DNA of 64,000 bases from Chryseobacterium indologenes (GTDB taxonomy: Bacteria; Bacteroidota; Bacteroidia; Flavobacteriales; Weeksellaceae): the NCBI GenBank assembly GCA_016025055.1, contig CP065590.1:1364001-1428000 (forward strand), written 5' to 3'. The position numbers and the translations under genes were made by a program. Below the pieces are notes generated by a model. That model was not told the DNA's origin, ran no database searches, and worked only from the letters and a program-made list of their open reading frames with translations. Numbering within the stretch: position 1 is the first letter of the stretch; every line of letters starts with the position of its first letter. Of this stretch, positions 39,678-50,617 are shown in pieces.

Positions 39678-40790
39678 ATGAATTTTCTTAGACTCCCTTT
39701 TCTGGTTAAACTTACATTGGTGGTTATTTCCATCATTGCTATTGGTTACCTTTTAGTACTGGAACAGACAATTATAGCTCCGTTCTTCTTTGCATTCCTT
39801 ATGGCCATGCTTTTTTTACCGGCAGCCACTTTCATGGAAAGAAAACTGAGGTTTCCAAGGTCTGTATCCACAATGACTTCAGTTTTTATCATGTTGGTCA
39901 TTTTAAGCGGGATTATTTATTTCTTTACGACGCAACTTTCGGATTTCAGTAAGGATATTCCTCATCTTAAAGAACAGTTTACAACCGTTTTCAATAATCT
40001 TCAGCATTGGGTATCCAAAACATTTAATGTTAAAGTTGATGAACAGGTAGATTATATTAATCAGGGGCTTAATAAACTCCTGTCTTCTTCGGGGGCTATT
40101 TTAGGATTTACGTTTGGGATATTCTCAACGGGGTTCGGCTTTATTCTTTTTTTCACTTTGTTTTTTATCTTCATTCTTAATTACAGAAGATTGCTGAATA
40201 ATTTTATAGTGACTGTTTTCAATGAAAGACACAAAGCAAGCGTACAGGAGGCGGTAACTGAAATCCGTATTATGACCAAGAAGTATATCTTCGGGCTTTG
40301 TCTTCAGGTTATTATAGTATCCATTCTTACCGCTACAGTTCTCACTATCTTAGGGGTAAAGTACGCCATCCTTTTAGGGGTTTTAACTGGTTTACTAAAT
40401 GTGATTCCTTATTTGGGAATTTTCATGTCGCTTATTATTTCGTGCTTTATCGCTTTTGCCACTGCTACTCCATCCACGTGTATTTATGTAGCCATCGGAT
40501 ATATTGGCATTCATGCTGTTGACGGAAATATTATCCTTCCGTTTGTAGTGGGATCAAGAGTAAAAATTAATGCACTGTTTTCTTTTATAGGAATCCTTTT
40601 AGGAGAACACCTTTGGGGTATTGCTGGAATGTTTCTTTGTATTCCGGCCATTGCGATCATTAAAATCATCTGTGAAAGAGTTGATGATTTAAAACCTTGG
40701 GGAAAATTACTGGGAGAAGAAGAAAAACCTTATAAAAAGAAAAAAAGTTATAAAATTTCGAAGAATATTACCTTAAAAGAAATGGACTAA
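39678..40790 (+). CDS. AI-2E family transporter
   Basis: The 370-residue membrane protein has about eight helices with the typical pattern of PerM/TqsA (helix pair near 8-50, one at 60-80, a soluble segment about 85-140, then five or more helices) and the motif LLGVLTGLLNVIPYLG split near the Pro. The C terminus is Lys-rich. The family name comes from autoinducer-2 export by TqsA, but members transport other things, including sodium/proton exchange. The specific substrate is unknown. Confidence 0.85.
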   Translation: MNFLRLPFLVKLTLVVISIIAIGYLLVLEQTIIAPFFFAFLMAMLFLPAATFMERKLRFPRSVSTMTSVFIMLVILSGIIYFFTTQLSDFSKDIPHLKEQFTTVFNNLQHWVSKTFNVKVDEQVDYINQGLNKLLSSSGAILGFTFGIFSTGFGFILFFTLFFIFILNYRRLLNNFIVTVFNERHKASVQEAVTEIRIMTKKYIFGLCLQVIIVSILTATVLTILGVKYAILLGVLTGLLNVIPYLGIFMSLIISCFIAFATATPSTCIYVAIGYIGIHAVDGNIILPFVVGSRVKINALFSFIGILLGEHLWGIAGMFLCIPAIAIIKIICERVDDLKPWGKLLGEEEKPYKKKKSYKISKNITLKEMD

Positions 40791-41118
40791 AACATAGATA
40801 ATCAATGATGAATGATGAATAATGATAAATCACAATCTATCATATAATCATCGGTTCTGATTAATTAAGAGTTTATATAAAAAGACTGCCTTTTCCAAGC
40901 CTGTCTTTTTTTATTATTATGAAAAATTCATATAGTATTCCTTAGCTGGTTTCGCGCCCCCGTCACTCTTATCACTCTTAAAAAATCATTCACCAACACA
41001 AAATGGAATTACACCAAAATCATTATTAACCATATATTTACAACAACCGCATATTTTTTTATTAAATTAAATAAATATATTTCATTTTTATCATACATTT
41101 GATGTAAAATATTTAATT
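40791..41118. other. 328-bp gap between the AI-2E transporter and DoxX genes
   Basis: An AT-rich spacer with a short A/T tandem-like stretch (ATGATGAATGATGAATAATG, 40805-40824) and, at 40877-40911, a weak terminator (AAAAGAC, GTCTTTT). No gene is visible. Confidence 0.45.
40877..40913 (+). terminator. Weak terminator after the AI-2E transporter gene
   Basis: AAAAGAC pairs with GTCTTTT around a 16-nt loop that itself may pair, followed by a T-run. Confidence 0.5.
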
Positions 41119-41496
41119 ATGAAAATCGTAAAATTCATTCTTTGCCTGCTTTTCGGACTTATGTTTATCAATGCCGGGCTAGACAAGTTCCTTCACTACA
41201 ATCCGGCTCCTAAACTCACGGATGCCCAAATGAAATTGTATGCTGCATTCGGTGAAATCGGCTGGCTGCTGCCCTTGGTGGGAGTCGTAGAAATTATCGG
41301 AGGATTATTATTTATCTTTCCGAAGACAAGAGCATTGGGAGCCATCATTATTTTACCGGTTATGGTTGGAATCCTGATTCATAACCTTTACAGAGATCCT
41401 TCCTCAACCGGAATTAGTATTTCTTCCGTACTTTTCCTGATCAATATCTGGATGATTATTGACAATAGAGAGAAATATAAAAAACTGGTGAGTTAA
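41119..41496 (+). CDS. DoxX family membrane protein
   Basis: The 125-residue protein has four helices, starts with MKIVKFILCLLFGLMFINAG and contains GLDKF, GWLLPLVGVVEIIGG and RALGAI, the DoxX-family layout. DoxX-like proteins are linked to redox or stress functions in various bacteria, but no exact role is established here. It stands alone, rightward, with its own leader. Confidence 0.82.
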   Translation: MKIVKFILCLLFGLMFINAGLDKFLHYNPAPKLTDAQMKLYAAFGEIGWLLPLVGVVEIIGGLLFIFPKTRALGAIIILPVMVGILIHNLYRDPSSTGISISSVLFLINIWMIIDNREKYKKLVS

Positions 41497-41509
41497 TACA
41501 CTTCAGATT

Positions 41510-41549
41510 GCAGGTAGCAGATTATCAATATTAATCATCTGCTACCTGC
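41510..41549. terminator. Hairpin between convergent doxX and acyl-CoA dehydrogenase genes
   Basis: GCAGGTAGCAGAT (41510-41522) and ATCTGCTACCTGC (41537-41549) form a perfect 13-bp stem. No long T-run follows, so it could be a small repeat element rather than a standard terminator. Confidence 0.55.
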
Positions 41550-41559
41550 TATTAATACA

Positions 41560-42918
41560 TTATACGAAAGCACTGAAGCCGGTAATCGATCGTCCTACGA
41601 TGAGCGAATTGATTTCTTTTGTTCCTTCGTATGAATAGATCGCCTCGGCATCTGCTACAAATCTTGCTACATCATATTCCAGCAGAATTCCGTTTCCTCC
41701 CATCACTTCACGTGCCCTGGAAACGATATCCCGGGTTCTTAATGTACAGAATACTTTGGCAAGCGAAGCGTGTTCGTCTTTTAAAATACCTTCGTCCTGC
41801 ATTTCGGACAATCTGAAAACCATAGTCTGCATAGCGGTAAGATTAGATAACATTTCCACGAGATGCCCCTGTATCATCTGAAATGAAGCAATAGGCCTTC
41901 CAAACTGCTCCCTTGTTCGTGTATATGCCAATGCACTTTCATAAGCTCCCCTTGCACACCCTGTGGCCATCCATGCTACTCCGGCACGGGTCATTCGCAG
42001 TACTTTTCCTGTATCTTTGAAAGAGTTTGCGTTTTGTAAACGGTTATCCTCTGTAACGACGCAGTCTTTCAACGTGATCAATCCGTTCTGAACAATTCTT
42101 AACGCCATTTTTCCCTTGATTTTTTCCACAGAATACCCGGGATTATCTTTTTCTACAATAAAACCTTTCACTTCTCCGCTATCCAAATCCCTTGCCCAGA
42201 TAATAACGAGATCTGCAAAAGTTGCATTTCCTATCCATTTTTTCTGCCCGTTAAGAACCCAGCCTTCATCAGTTTTTTTACAGGTAACGGTTAGTCCTCC
42301 GGCTGCACCGGATCCTACTTCCGGCTCTGTAAGTCCAAAAGCCCCGATTTTTTCAAACTTCTGCATTTGTGGAAGCCATTTTTGTTTTTGTTCTTCCGAA
42401 CCACAGATATAAATTGAGCCCATCGCCAACCCGGACTGTACTCCAAAAAAGGTAGCGATAGAAGCATCAATTCTGGCCATTTCCATTGCAATAACACCTT
42501 CCATCAGAAAAGGCATTCCGGGGCAACCATATCCTTCATAGGTAACACCACATATATTCAGTTTTTGAAATTTCGGAATCAACTCGAAAGGAAATTCGTC
42601 TCTTAACCAGTAATGATTCACCAGAGGCTTCACTTCTTTTTCCATAAAATCTCTTACTTTAAGCTGAATTTCCCGTTGTTCGGGGGATAGTGTATGGTAG
42701 ATATCATAAAAATCTCCGTCAATAGGGGGAAGTTCTTTCTTTTTTTTATCAGGATCAAGCATTTTCACTAATCCTGCAAGCTGTTTATCGTCGAGTTTTG
42801 AAAAATTATTCATCAGTTTTGGCAAATCCACTTTTTGGGAAATGGTGCTCAACTGATCAAAATCTATAGAAGTGAATAATCCGATTGCGTTTCTGATTTT
42901 AGAAAAGGTATTTGACAT
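41560..42918 (-). CDS. Acyl-CoA dehydrogenase, glutaryl-CoA-type
   Basis: The 452-residue flavoprotein has the family segments GAFGLTEPEVGSGAAGG, WIGNATFADLVIIWARD, MALRIVQNGLITLKD and the catalytic Glu region YEGTKEINSLIVGR near the C terminus, closer to glutaryl-CoA dehydrogenase than to short-chain enzymes. I place the start at 42918 (MSNTFSKIRNAIGLF); the frame extends to 42975 but adds an atypical tail. Substrate should be tested, since related proteins include isovaleryl-type enzymes. Confidence 0.85.
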   Translation of the reverse strand: MSNTFSKIRNAIGLFTSIDFDQLSTISQKVDLPKLMNNFSKLDDKQLAGLVKMLDPDKKKKELPPIDGDFYDIYHTLSPEQREIQLKVRDFMEKEVKPLVNHYWLRDEFPFELIPKFQKLNICGVTYEGYGCPGMPFLMEGVIAMEMARIDASIATFFGVQSGLAMGSIYICGSEEQKQKWLPQMQKFEKIGAFGLTEPEVGSGAAGGLTVTCKKTDEGWVLNGQKKWIGNATFADLVIIWARDLDSGEVKGFIVEKDNPGYSVEKIKGKMALRIVQNGLITLKDCVVTEDNRLQNANSFKDTGKVLRMTRAGVAWMATGCARGAYESALAYTRTREQFGRPIASFQMIQGHLVEMLSNLTAMQTMVFRLSEMQDEGILKDEHASLAKVFCTLRTRDIVSRAREVMGGNGILLEYDVARFVADAEAIYSYEGTKEINSLIVGRSITGFSAFV

Positions 42919-43125
42919 AATGATATATTGTGATTTGGTTTGTAAAAAGATAAGCAAATTTTGCTCCGAAACCAATTCACCATCGTTACCTATATTTTAC
43001 AAATAACTTATTTACAGTAATTTACTTCGAAAAATCACTTTTACATTTTTTTTACTTCTGATTTTCAATCATTACAAAAGATCCATGCAGAACTTTGACT
43101 CAAGCAAAACATAAAGATCAACACT

Positions 43126-44037
43126 ATGAAAACAACGTACATCAGATTATCAATATCAGCCATGATCCTTTTGGGAATATATTCATGTAAAAAAGGGGAA
43201 GCTTCTATCAATGGCCCGGAAACCTATACTTCTGCAGATTCAGCCAGTGCTATGGCATCAGACAGTGTTTCTTCAGCAGCGAGCATGAAAGTAGAAAACA
43301 AACAGTTTATCAAAACGGCAGACGTGAATATGGAAGTAAATGATGTCTATAATGCCACTATTTCTATTGAAAAATCAGTTCAGGAGCTTGGCGGTTTTGT
43401 CATCAACAGCAATCTGCAGAGCAACGTGATATCACAGGACACCTATAACACCTCGGATGAGGAAGCCATGTTGATTAAGAAATACCAGACGGAAAATAAG
43501 ATGCAGGTCCGGGTACCCACTGAAAAGCTAGGGGAATTTTTAACATTTATCAATACTAATAAGTTATTTCTTAACTCAAGAACCATCAACGCTGAAGATG
43601 TTACATCCAATATCAAATACTCTGAATGGGAAAGCAAAAGAAATCAGAAAACCTCCGAAAATATAAACAAACTTAAAACTAATAAGGATAAAGTAAACCT
43701 GGACGACGAAAATATGTCGGAAGGAAATCTTCAAAAACTGGCTAATATAAATATGACAGATCACCTGAAGTACAGCACTGTAGATATTTATATTAAAGAG
43801 CCCAAAGTACGTATCGCAGAAATCGCTGTTACCAATACCAACAGTATTGATAATAAATACAGATATAATTTTCTCTATGATGCAAAAGACGGGTTTGTGT
43901 ACGGCTTTTATCTGATCCAGAAAATCATCGTTGCCATGATCAATATCTGGCCGCTCCTGTTAATTGCCGGTGGAATCATCTATTTTTTAAGAAAAAGAAA
44001 AGTCACCAAATCGGAACCTTCTAACGCACAGAAATAA
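43126..44037 (+). CDS. DUF4349 domain lipoprotein
   Basis: The 303-residue protein has a lipoprotein signal (lipobox LLGIYSC), a Ser-rich linker, the DUF4349 region (about 60-235) with IKTADVNMEVNDVYNA, VPTEKLGEFL and a coiled-coil-like Lys/Asn stretch, and a C-terminal helix (about 265-288) followed by RKRKV. So it is anchored at both ends. The function of DUF4349 is unknown. Confidence 0.88.
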   Translation: MKTTYIRLSISAMILLGIYSCKKGEASINGPETYTSADSASAMASDSVSSAASMKVENKQFIKTADVNMEVNDVYNATISIEKSVQELGGFVINSNLQSNVISQDTYNTSDEEAMLIKKYQTENKMQVRVPTEKLGEFLTFINTNKLFLNSRTINAEDVTSNIKYSEWESKRNQKTSENINKLKTNKDKVNLDDENMSEGNLQKLANINMTDHLKYSTVDIYIKEPKVRIAEIAVTNTNSIDNKYRYNFLYDAKDGFVYGFYLIQKIIVAMINIWPLLLIAGGIIYFLRKRKVTKSEPSNAQK

Positions 44038-44083
44038 GACTATCCTAACCTAAGCGTTATCATCATAATTTTAGATTTTACTG

Positions 44084-44112
44084 AAAGCTATCTTTTTTGA
44101 GATAGCTTTTAT
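44084..44112 (+). terminator. Terminator after the DUF4349 gene
   Basis: AAAGCTATCT pairs with AGATAGCTTT around a 6-nt loop and is followed by Ts. Confidence 0.75.
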
Positions 44113-44241
44113 ACATCCGGCAAACAAATTCTATGTTGACATACTCCTAACTGAAACTAAAATTTATAGTGTTTTGCATGATTGTTTTTTAAAAAATTGT
44201 TATTTATCATCTTCAAATTTAATTGAGGTTTTATTTTTCCT

Positions 44242-44249
44242 TAAATTTG
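44242..44249 (+). promoter_or_regulatory. Promoter of pgi
   Basis: TAAATTTG fits TAnnTTTG and a TTG lies 16 bp upstream (44223-44225). The resulting leader is about 75 nt. Confidence 0.5.
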
Positions 44250-44328
44250 CAAATCAGAAATAAAGCATTATACGTTTAAAAATTTTTAATCAGTTAATTT
44301 ATTTCTGAACCCATTTAATTCCCAACAT

Positions 44329-45972
44329 ATGCTATCAAAAATAAACCCTATACAAACCAATAGCTGGAAAGCCCTTGATGAACATTTCGGAGGAAATGAC
44401 TTTGACTTAAGAACTCTTTTCCAGTATAATCCTAACCGTTTTACAGAATTTTCTTTGCAAAAGGATAACTATCTTTTTGATTATTCTAAAAACTTAATCG
44501 ATTCAAGAACTAAAGACCTTTTATTGAATCTGGCCGAAGAATGCCAGTTAAAAGACGCTATTTCCAAAATGTTCTCCGGTGACAAAATCAACGAGACAGA
44601 AGGAAGAGCTGTTCTGCATACAGCATTAAGAGACTTCTCAGATCGCGAAATTTTTGTGGACGGAGAAAATATCAAACCACAGATCAAAAGAGTTCTTGAC
44701 CATATGAAATCTTTTTCCGGGAAAATTATTTCCGGAGAACATACAGGTTTCAGCGGAAAAGAGATCACAGATGTCGTTAATATCGGTATCGGAGGGTCAG
44801 ACCTTGGTCCTGTAATGGTTTGCTCCGCTTTAAAGCATTTCAAAACAAGATTAAACGTTCATTTTGTTTCCAATGTAGATGGAAACCATATCGCCGAAGT
44901 GGTAAAAGGCCTAAATCCTGAAACTACTTTATTTATCATTGCTTCCAAAACCTTTACGACCCAGGAAACGATGACCAATGCGAATTCGGCAAAGGACTGG
45001 TTCCTGAAAGCCGGAAAACAGGAAGATGTGGCAAAGCACTTTGTTGCCTTATCTACTAATATTGAAGAAGTGAAAAAGTTCGGAATCGCAGAAGAAAACA
45101 TATTTGAGTTCTGGGATTGGGTAGGCGGAAGATATTCGTTGTGGAGTGCCATTGGATTAAGCATAGTACTTTCCGTAGGATATGAAAATTTCGAACAGCT
45201 TTTAAGAGGTGCTTTTGATACCGATCAGCACTTCCAGACAGCTGATTTCTCTGAAAACATCCCTGTACTAATGGGACTGTTAGGAATCTGGTATCGCAAT
45301 TTCTACGCAGCGACAACCTATGCAATCCTGCCTTATTCTCAATACCTCGACAGGTTTGCAGCTTATCTTCAGCAGGGAGATATGGAAAGTAACGGAAAAT
45401 GTGTGGACAGAAACGGCGAATTTGTAGAATATGAAACCGGACCTATTATCTGGGGAGAACCGGGTACCAATGGTCAGCACGCATTTTATCAACTGATCCA
45501 CCAGGGCACAGAACTCATTCCTGCAGACTTTATTGCCTATACACAAAGTCCGAATAAAGTTTCTGACCACCAGGATAAATTATTAGCTAACTTTTTCGCG
45601 CAAACTGAAGCACTTGCCTTCGGAAAGCTGGAAGAAGAGGTTGAAGAAGAGCTTAGAAATACAGGAAAATCTGACGAAGAAATTGAAAGGTTGGTCAACT
45701 TCAAAGTTTTCCACGGAAATACTCCAACCAACTCCATATTATTCAAAGAATTAACTCCTTTTTCATTAGGTCAGCTTATCGCTTTGTATGAACACAAAAT
45801 TTTCGTTCAGGGGGTGATCTGGAATATTTTCAGCTTTGACCAGTTTGGTGTGGAGTTAGGAAAAGTATTAGCCAACAAAATCCTTCCTGAACTCGAGAAT
45901 AATGAAGCAGTAAGCTCTCATGACAGTTCTACCAATGGTTTGATCAATTACTACAAAGAATTTAAGAAGTAA
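44329..45972 (+). CDS. pgi: Glucose-6-phosphate isomerase Pgi
   Basis: Pgi interconverts glucose-6-phosphate and fructose-6-phosphate. The 547-residue protein has the SIS-domain pattern [38 protein letters not shown] and the signature [18 protein letters not shown] near the C terminus. It is followed by folD after 41 bp. Confidence 0.97.
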   Translation: MLSKINPIQTNSWKALDEHFGGNDFDLRTLFQYNPNRFTEFSLQKDNYLFDYSKNLIDSRTKDLLLNLAEECQLKDAISKMFSGDKINETEGRAVLHTALRDFSDREIFVDGENIKPQIKRVLDHMKSFSGKIISGEHTGFSGKEITDVVNIGIGGSDLGPVMVCSALKHFKTRLNVHFVSNVDGNHIAEVVKGLNPETTLFIIASKTFTTQETMTNANSAKDWFLKAGKQEDVAKHFVALSTNIEEVKKFGIAEENIFEFWDWVGGRYSLWSAIGLSIVLSVGYENFEQLLRGAFDTDQHFQTADFSENIPVLMGLLGIWYRNFYAATTYAILPYSQYLDRFAAYLQQGDMESNGKCVDRNGEFVEYETGPIIWGEPGTNGQHAFYQLIHQGTELIPADFIAYTQSPNKVSDHQDKLLANFFAQTEALAFGKLEEEVEEELRNTGKSDEEIERLVNFKVFHGNTPTNSILFKELTPFSLGQLIALYEHKIFVQGVIWNIFSFDQFGVELGKVLANKILPELENNEAVSSHDSSTNGLINYYKEFKK

Positions 45973-46013
45973 AGTAAAAGTAAATAAATCTAATAAAGTA
46001 ATAAAAAGTAAAA

Positions 46014-46899
46014 ATGGCAGAAATTCTTGACGGACTGAAAGTATCCAAAGAAATAAAAGCAGAGATCAAGGTTGAAGTGGAAAAAATCCTTGAAAGCAAA
46101 AAGAAGAGCACCTCATTTGGTTGCTATTCTTGTTGGAAACAACGGGGCGAGTAAGGCTTATGTAAACGCTAAAGTAAAAGATTGCGAAGAAGTTGGTTTT
46201 CAGTCAAGCCTGATTAAATTCCCAAGCACAGTTTCAGAATCTGAGTTATTGGAAAAAATCGATGAGCTGAATAAGTCTAAAGCAGTAGACGGTTTTATCG
46301 TTCAGCTTCCTTTACCGGATCAGGTTGATCAGGAAAAAATCATCAATGCTATTGATCCCAGAAAAGATGTGGACGGTTTCCACCCTGAAAATTTCGGAAA
46401 AATGGCATTGGAAATGGATACATTCTTACCGGCTACTCCTTTCGGGATTTTAACATTATTAGAAAGATATAATATTGAAACCAAAGGGAAAGACTGTGTA
46501 ATTATCGGAAGAAGTAAAATTGTAGGGAGACCGATGAGCATCCTTATGGGAAGAAAAGATTTCCCGGGGAACTCTACTGTTACTCTTACCCACTCCTACA
46601 CCAAAGATATTGAAGAATACACTAAAAAAGCAGATATCGTTATCACGGCTTTAGGTGATCCTCATTTCTTAAAAGGAGATATGATAAAAGACGGAGCTGT
46701 CATCGTAGATGTAGGAATTACAAGAGTAGATGACGATTCTCCAAAAGGTTACCATCTTGCCGGTGACGTAGATTTTGACAGCTGTGCTGCTAAAGCAAGC
46801 TGGATCACCCCTGTACCGGGAGGAGTTGGCCCAATGACCAGAGCAATGTTGATGAAAAATACAATCATTGCATACAAAACGTCGGTTTATAACGACTAA
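46014..46899 (+). CDS. folD: Methylenetetrahydrofolate dehydrogenase/cyclohydrolase FolD, frameshifted as read
   Basis: FolD interconverts one-carbon folates using NADP+. The start at 46014 (MAEILDGLKVSKEI) is in one frame and the remainder (from about 46103) in another. An A5 run at 46098-46102 with one A fewer gives SKRRAPHLVAILVGNN, a normal FolD of 294 residues. Motifs are VDGFIVQLPLPDQ, DVDGFHPENFGKM, the nucleotide-binding GRSKIVGRPMSILM and ITPVPGGVGPMTRAML. FolD is hard to lose, so an assembly error is likely. Confidence 0.93.
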
Positions 46900-46906
46900 T
46901 TTTAAG

Positions 46907-47536
46907 ATGAATAAAGATCAAGATATTTTATTAAAAGAAGGTAAAATGCTCCCTGTGATGGAGCATTTTTACACTTTACAAGGAGAAGGAGCACACACCG
47001 GGAAAGCCGCTTATTTCATTCGATTGGGAGGCTGCGATGTCGGGTGCCACTGGTGCGATGTAAAAGAAAGCTGGAACCCGGATCTTCATCCGCTGATGAA
47101 TGCTGAAGACATTGCGGAAACAGCAGCAAAATACTGTAAAACAATAGTTCTGACCGGTGGAGAGCCTTTGATGTGGAATTTAGACCTACTGACATCCAAG
47201 CTGAAAGAACTCGGATGTACCATTCATATTGAAACTTCCGGCGCATATCCTATGAGCGGGCAACTGGATTGGATTACGTTGTCGCCGAAGAAAACCGGGC
47301 TTCCAAAAGAAGAGATTTACCAAAAAGCTAACGAGCTTAAAGTCATTGTATTCAACAACCATGATCTTACCTTTGCTCAGGAGCAGGCGGCAAAAGTATC
47401 TGAAAACTGCAAACTTTATCTGCAAAGCGAATGGAGCAAGAGAAATGAGATGTATCCTAAGATCACAGATTTCATCCTGGAACATCCTGAATGGCAGGCT
47501 TCAGTTCAGACCCATAAATATCTGAATATCCCGTAA
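46907..47536 (+). CDS. queE: 7-carboxy-7-deazaguanine synthase QueE
   Basis: QueE is a radical-SAM enzyme that forms the 7-deazaguanine ring for queuosine. The 209-residue protein has FYTLQGEGAHTGKAAYFIRL, the cluster motif GCDVGCHWCDVK (Cx3Cx2C), TGGEPLMWN and ETSGA. I chose the ATG at 46907, after the folD stop, over the frame that begins inside folD. It is 7 bp from folD. Confidence 0.94.
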   Translation: MNKDQDILLKEGKMLPVMEHFYTLQGEGAHTGKAAYFIRLGGCDVGCHWCDVKESWNPDLHPLMNAEDIAETAAKYCKTIVLTGGEPLMWNLDLLTSKLKELGCTIHIETSGAYPMSGQLDWITLSPKKTGLPKEEIYQKANELKVIVFNNHDLTFAQEQAAKVSENCKLYLQSEWSKRNEMYPKITDFILEHPEWQASVQTHKYLNIP

Positions 47537-47578
47537 AAAAACGTACATTAGCTTGCCGTATCTGATAACCCCCGATAG

Positions 47579-48948
47579 ATGCAGAGAATTCGATACTCTA
47601 GATACCTGAAATCGATTATTATTTTGCTTGACCTGATGGTTATTGCATCTATTTTTATATTCTTTTTTATAAGCAGAAACGAAAGTTTAAAATACAGTGA
47701 AGAAACCTGGTACCAGAATGTTTTTTCTCTGATATTGTTATTTTTGTTCTGGGTGCTTTTAAGCGGCAGGACAAAAATATACAATATCGCCAGGAACCTT
47801 ACCTATACTTTATTCCTGGAAAGGCTTTTTACCCACTTCCTGTTTTTTATTCTCGGTGTCCTGCTTATAGGGAAAGTAAGCAAAAACGTTTTTTTTAATA
47901 CAGATATATATTGGCTGTCGTTTTATCTTCTGATCTGCATCTTTCTGACCAAATCGCTGATCTATTTTGCCATAAAATATTTCCGCTCACTTGGGATCAA
48001 CCACAGGAATGTCATGTTTTTAGGAGATAATAGTTCCACTGAAATTTTAAAGAGTATTTTTAAAAGCCGTAAAGACTACGGATACAGGATCTTTACCTAT
48101 GAAGGTTCGGAGTCTAACATCCACGAGTTGGTCAGTTTCTGGAAAAGAAACGGGATTCATACGTTGTTTATATCGACGGAAAACTCGTATAATGAGGAAC
48201 TGGAAAACCAGATTTTTAAGCTGGCTGAAGACAATAAGATTCACATTTCTTTGATACCAAGTATTACGCAGAATGATTTTTTCCTGTACGACCTTGGTTA
48301 TATTCAAACACAACCGGTGCTGAATCAGGCAAGATATCCTCTGGATTATTATTCCAACTTCCTGATGAAAAGAACGTTTGACATATTTTTTCTGTCCTGG
48401 TATTGCTTTTTATTTGTTCGTGGGCATTTCCTATTATCGCTATTTTAATCAAAACAACTTCAAAAGGGCCGGTTTTCTTCCTTCAAAAGAGATACGGTTT
48501 CCATGAAGAAGTTTTTAAGTGCATTAAATTCAGGACAATGGTCATCAATGATGAATCTGCCACTAAAACAACCATGGCCAATGATTCAAGAATAACCAGA
48601 GTTGGCAGGTTTTTAAGAAAAACAAGCCTTGATGAGCTGCCACAGTTCTTGAACGTACTAAAAGGAGAAATGTCTGTGGTGGGACCCCGTCCTCATATGT
48701 TGTCTGTAGATAATTATTACAAGCCAAAAATCGGAAGATACAGCTTAAGAAGTATGGTAAATCCCGGTATTACAGGCCTGGCACAAGTGAGTGGGTTGCG
48801 TGGCGACTATGGAGATGTAGAGGTAGATATGAAAAAAAGAGTTCTTGCCGATTCGTTTTATGTAAGAAACTGGAGCTTTGCTCTGGATCTTGTCATTATT
48901 CTAAAAACTATACTATTAGTTATCGGTGGAGATAAAAATGCAAAATAA
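47579..48948 (+). CDS. Polyprenyl sugar-phosphate transferase (WcaJ-like), frameshifted as read
   Basis: The enzyme transfers a sugar phosphate to undecaprenyl phosphate, the first step of a surface polysaccharide repeat unit. The N-terminal part (47579 on) has four helices and a Rossmann-like domain; the C-terminal part (to 48948) has the bacterial sugar transferase core with KFRTMV, RKTSLDELPQFLNVLKGEMS and VGPRPH, plus PGITGLAQV. A T6 run at 48386-48391 needs one more T to join the frames (FDIFFSVLVLLFICSW), giving 456 residues. The frameshift is probably an error. Other polysaccharide genes of this window lie at 26-30 kb. Confidence 0.85.
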
Positions 48949-49050
48949 GTTCAGGCTGATACTAAGATTGGTATAATTTTAACAGTAAATGACCATCAGT
49001 CTTTCATCTTGACACTGGCCTAATTAAATAAAAAAGTCTAATTTAGCGGT

Positions 49051-49803
49051 ATGTTAAAAAAGTTTTTCACAGCAGTAGGGGAATATATAATCCTTCTGGG
49101 AAAATCCTTGCAGAAACCTCAGAAAATGAGGGTGTTCTGGAAGCTGTTCATGAGAGAAATTAATGATTTGGGAGTCAATTCTTTCGGGCTTGTAGTCTTC
49201 ACATCGATCTTTGTGGGGGCTGTAGTTGCTATTCAGATGTTCAACAACTTTGATGCATCATCATTTCCCATTCCTCCTTCATTTGTAGGATATGCTACAA
49301 AAGCAGTATTGGTTTTAGAATTTGCCCCTACCATCATCAGCTTAATTTTAGCCGGAAAAGTAGGTTCATATATTGCATCCAGTATTGGTACCATGAGGGT
49401 TTCCGAGCAAATTGATGCCTTGGACATCATGGGTGTTAATTCTCCCAATTTTTTAATTTTTCCAAAAATTATTGCGTGCGTCCTTTTTAATCCGCTTCTT
49501 ATTGCCATCAGTATTGTATTTGGTATCTGCGGAGGTTATATTGCCGGAATTTTGACAGGAAACTGGACAGAGAATGATTATATAGTAGGGATCCAGATGT
49601 ATATGCCCAACCTGTTCATCTATTATGCATTTGTGAAAACCATCGTGTTTGCATTCATCATCGCCACTGTACCTTCTTATTTCGGATACAATGTGAAAGG
49701 GGGATCGCTGGAAGTAGGTAGAGCCAGTACACAGGCGGTAGTATGGACCATGGTGTTCATCATTATCTCGGAATTAATTTTAACCCAATTAATATTAAGC
49801 TAA
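49051..49803 (+). CDS. mlaE: ABC permease, MlaE family
   Basis: The 250-residue membrane protein has about five helices and the MlaE segments FAPTIISLILAGKVGSYIAS and TMRVSEQIDALDIMGVNSP. It partners with an MCE protein and MlaF to move phospholipids between the membranes. Its stop overlaps the mlaF start by one base. The MCE partner is not adjacent; a candidate is at 33.6-34.5 kb. Confidence 0.92.
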   Translation: MLKKFFTAVGEYIILLGKSLQKPQKMRVFWKLFMREINDLGVNSFGLVVFTSIFVGAVVAIQMFNNFDASSFPIPPSFVGYATKAVLVLEFAPTIISLILAGKVGSYIASSIGTMRVSEQIDALDIMGVNSPNFLIFPKIIACVLFNPLLIAISIVFGICGGYIAGILTGNWTENDYIVGIQMYMPNLFIYYAFVKTIVFAFIIATVPSYFGYNVKGGSLEVGRASTQAVVWTMVFIIISELILTQLILS

Positions 49804-50617
49804 TGATTGAGGTAAAAGATCTTAGGAAAAGTTTTGGAGATGTTGAAGTACTTAAGGGAATTTCAACGTCATTTGATAAAGGAAAAGTAAACCTGATCAT
49901 TGGGCAGAGTGGTTCCGGAAAAACAGTTTTTCTTAAAAGTTTATTGAATGTTTATATGCCTTCATCCGGAGAAATCCTTTTTGACGGGAAGGATATCAAT
50001 ACGATGAACCGTGAGGAAAAGCAGCATCTTCGTTCAGAAATTGGAACGGTATTTCAGGGAAGTGCCTTATTTGATTCCTTAACTGTGGAAGAAAATATCA
50101 TGTTCCCTCTTGATATGTTTACCAATCTGACGTACAGAGAAAAAAAGAAACGTGTTTTTGAGGTAATCGGTAGAGTTCACCTTGATAAAGCTGATAAAAA
50201 ATATCCTTCAGAAATTTCCGGAGGAATGCAAAAAGGGTTGCTATTGCAAGAGCAATTGTCAATAACCCGAAGTATCTGTTCTGTGATGAGCCCAATTCAG
50301 GGCTTGATCCCTATACATCAAAGGTTATTGATGATCTTCTGTATGAGATTACCAAAGAATATAATACAACTACCATCGTCAACACCCACGATATGAACTC
50401 GGTGATGACCATTGGTGAAAAAATTGTATACCTGAGATTGGGACTCAAAGAATGGGAAGGTAATAAAGATATTCTGATCACTGCAGGCAATAAAAATCTG
50501 ATCGATTTCGTTTATTCTTCAGAACTGTTTAAAGAGCTGCGAGAATATTTACTTGAAAATAATAAAACGATTGAAAATACAATTACAAAAATAGACGATA
50601 ATGAAAAAGGTACTTAG
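49803..50617 (+). CDS. mlaF: ABC transporter ATPase MlaF, frameshifted as read
   Basis: The ATPase starts MIEVKDLRKSFGDVEVLKG and has Walker A GQSGSGKT, the Q-loop TVFQGSALFDSLTVEENI, the ABC signature SGGMQKR and a Walker B and Asp loop FCDEPNSGLDP. The signature region is broken: an A5 run at 50230-50234 needs one more A, after which the frame continues through NTHDMNSVMT to the stop at 50617, giving 271 residues. The start is chosen at 49803, not the upstream frame start inside mlaE. Confidence 0.9.
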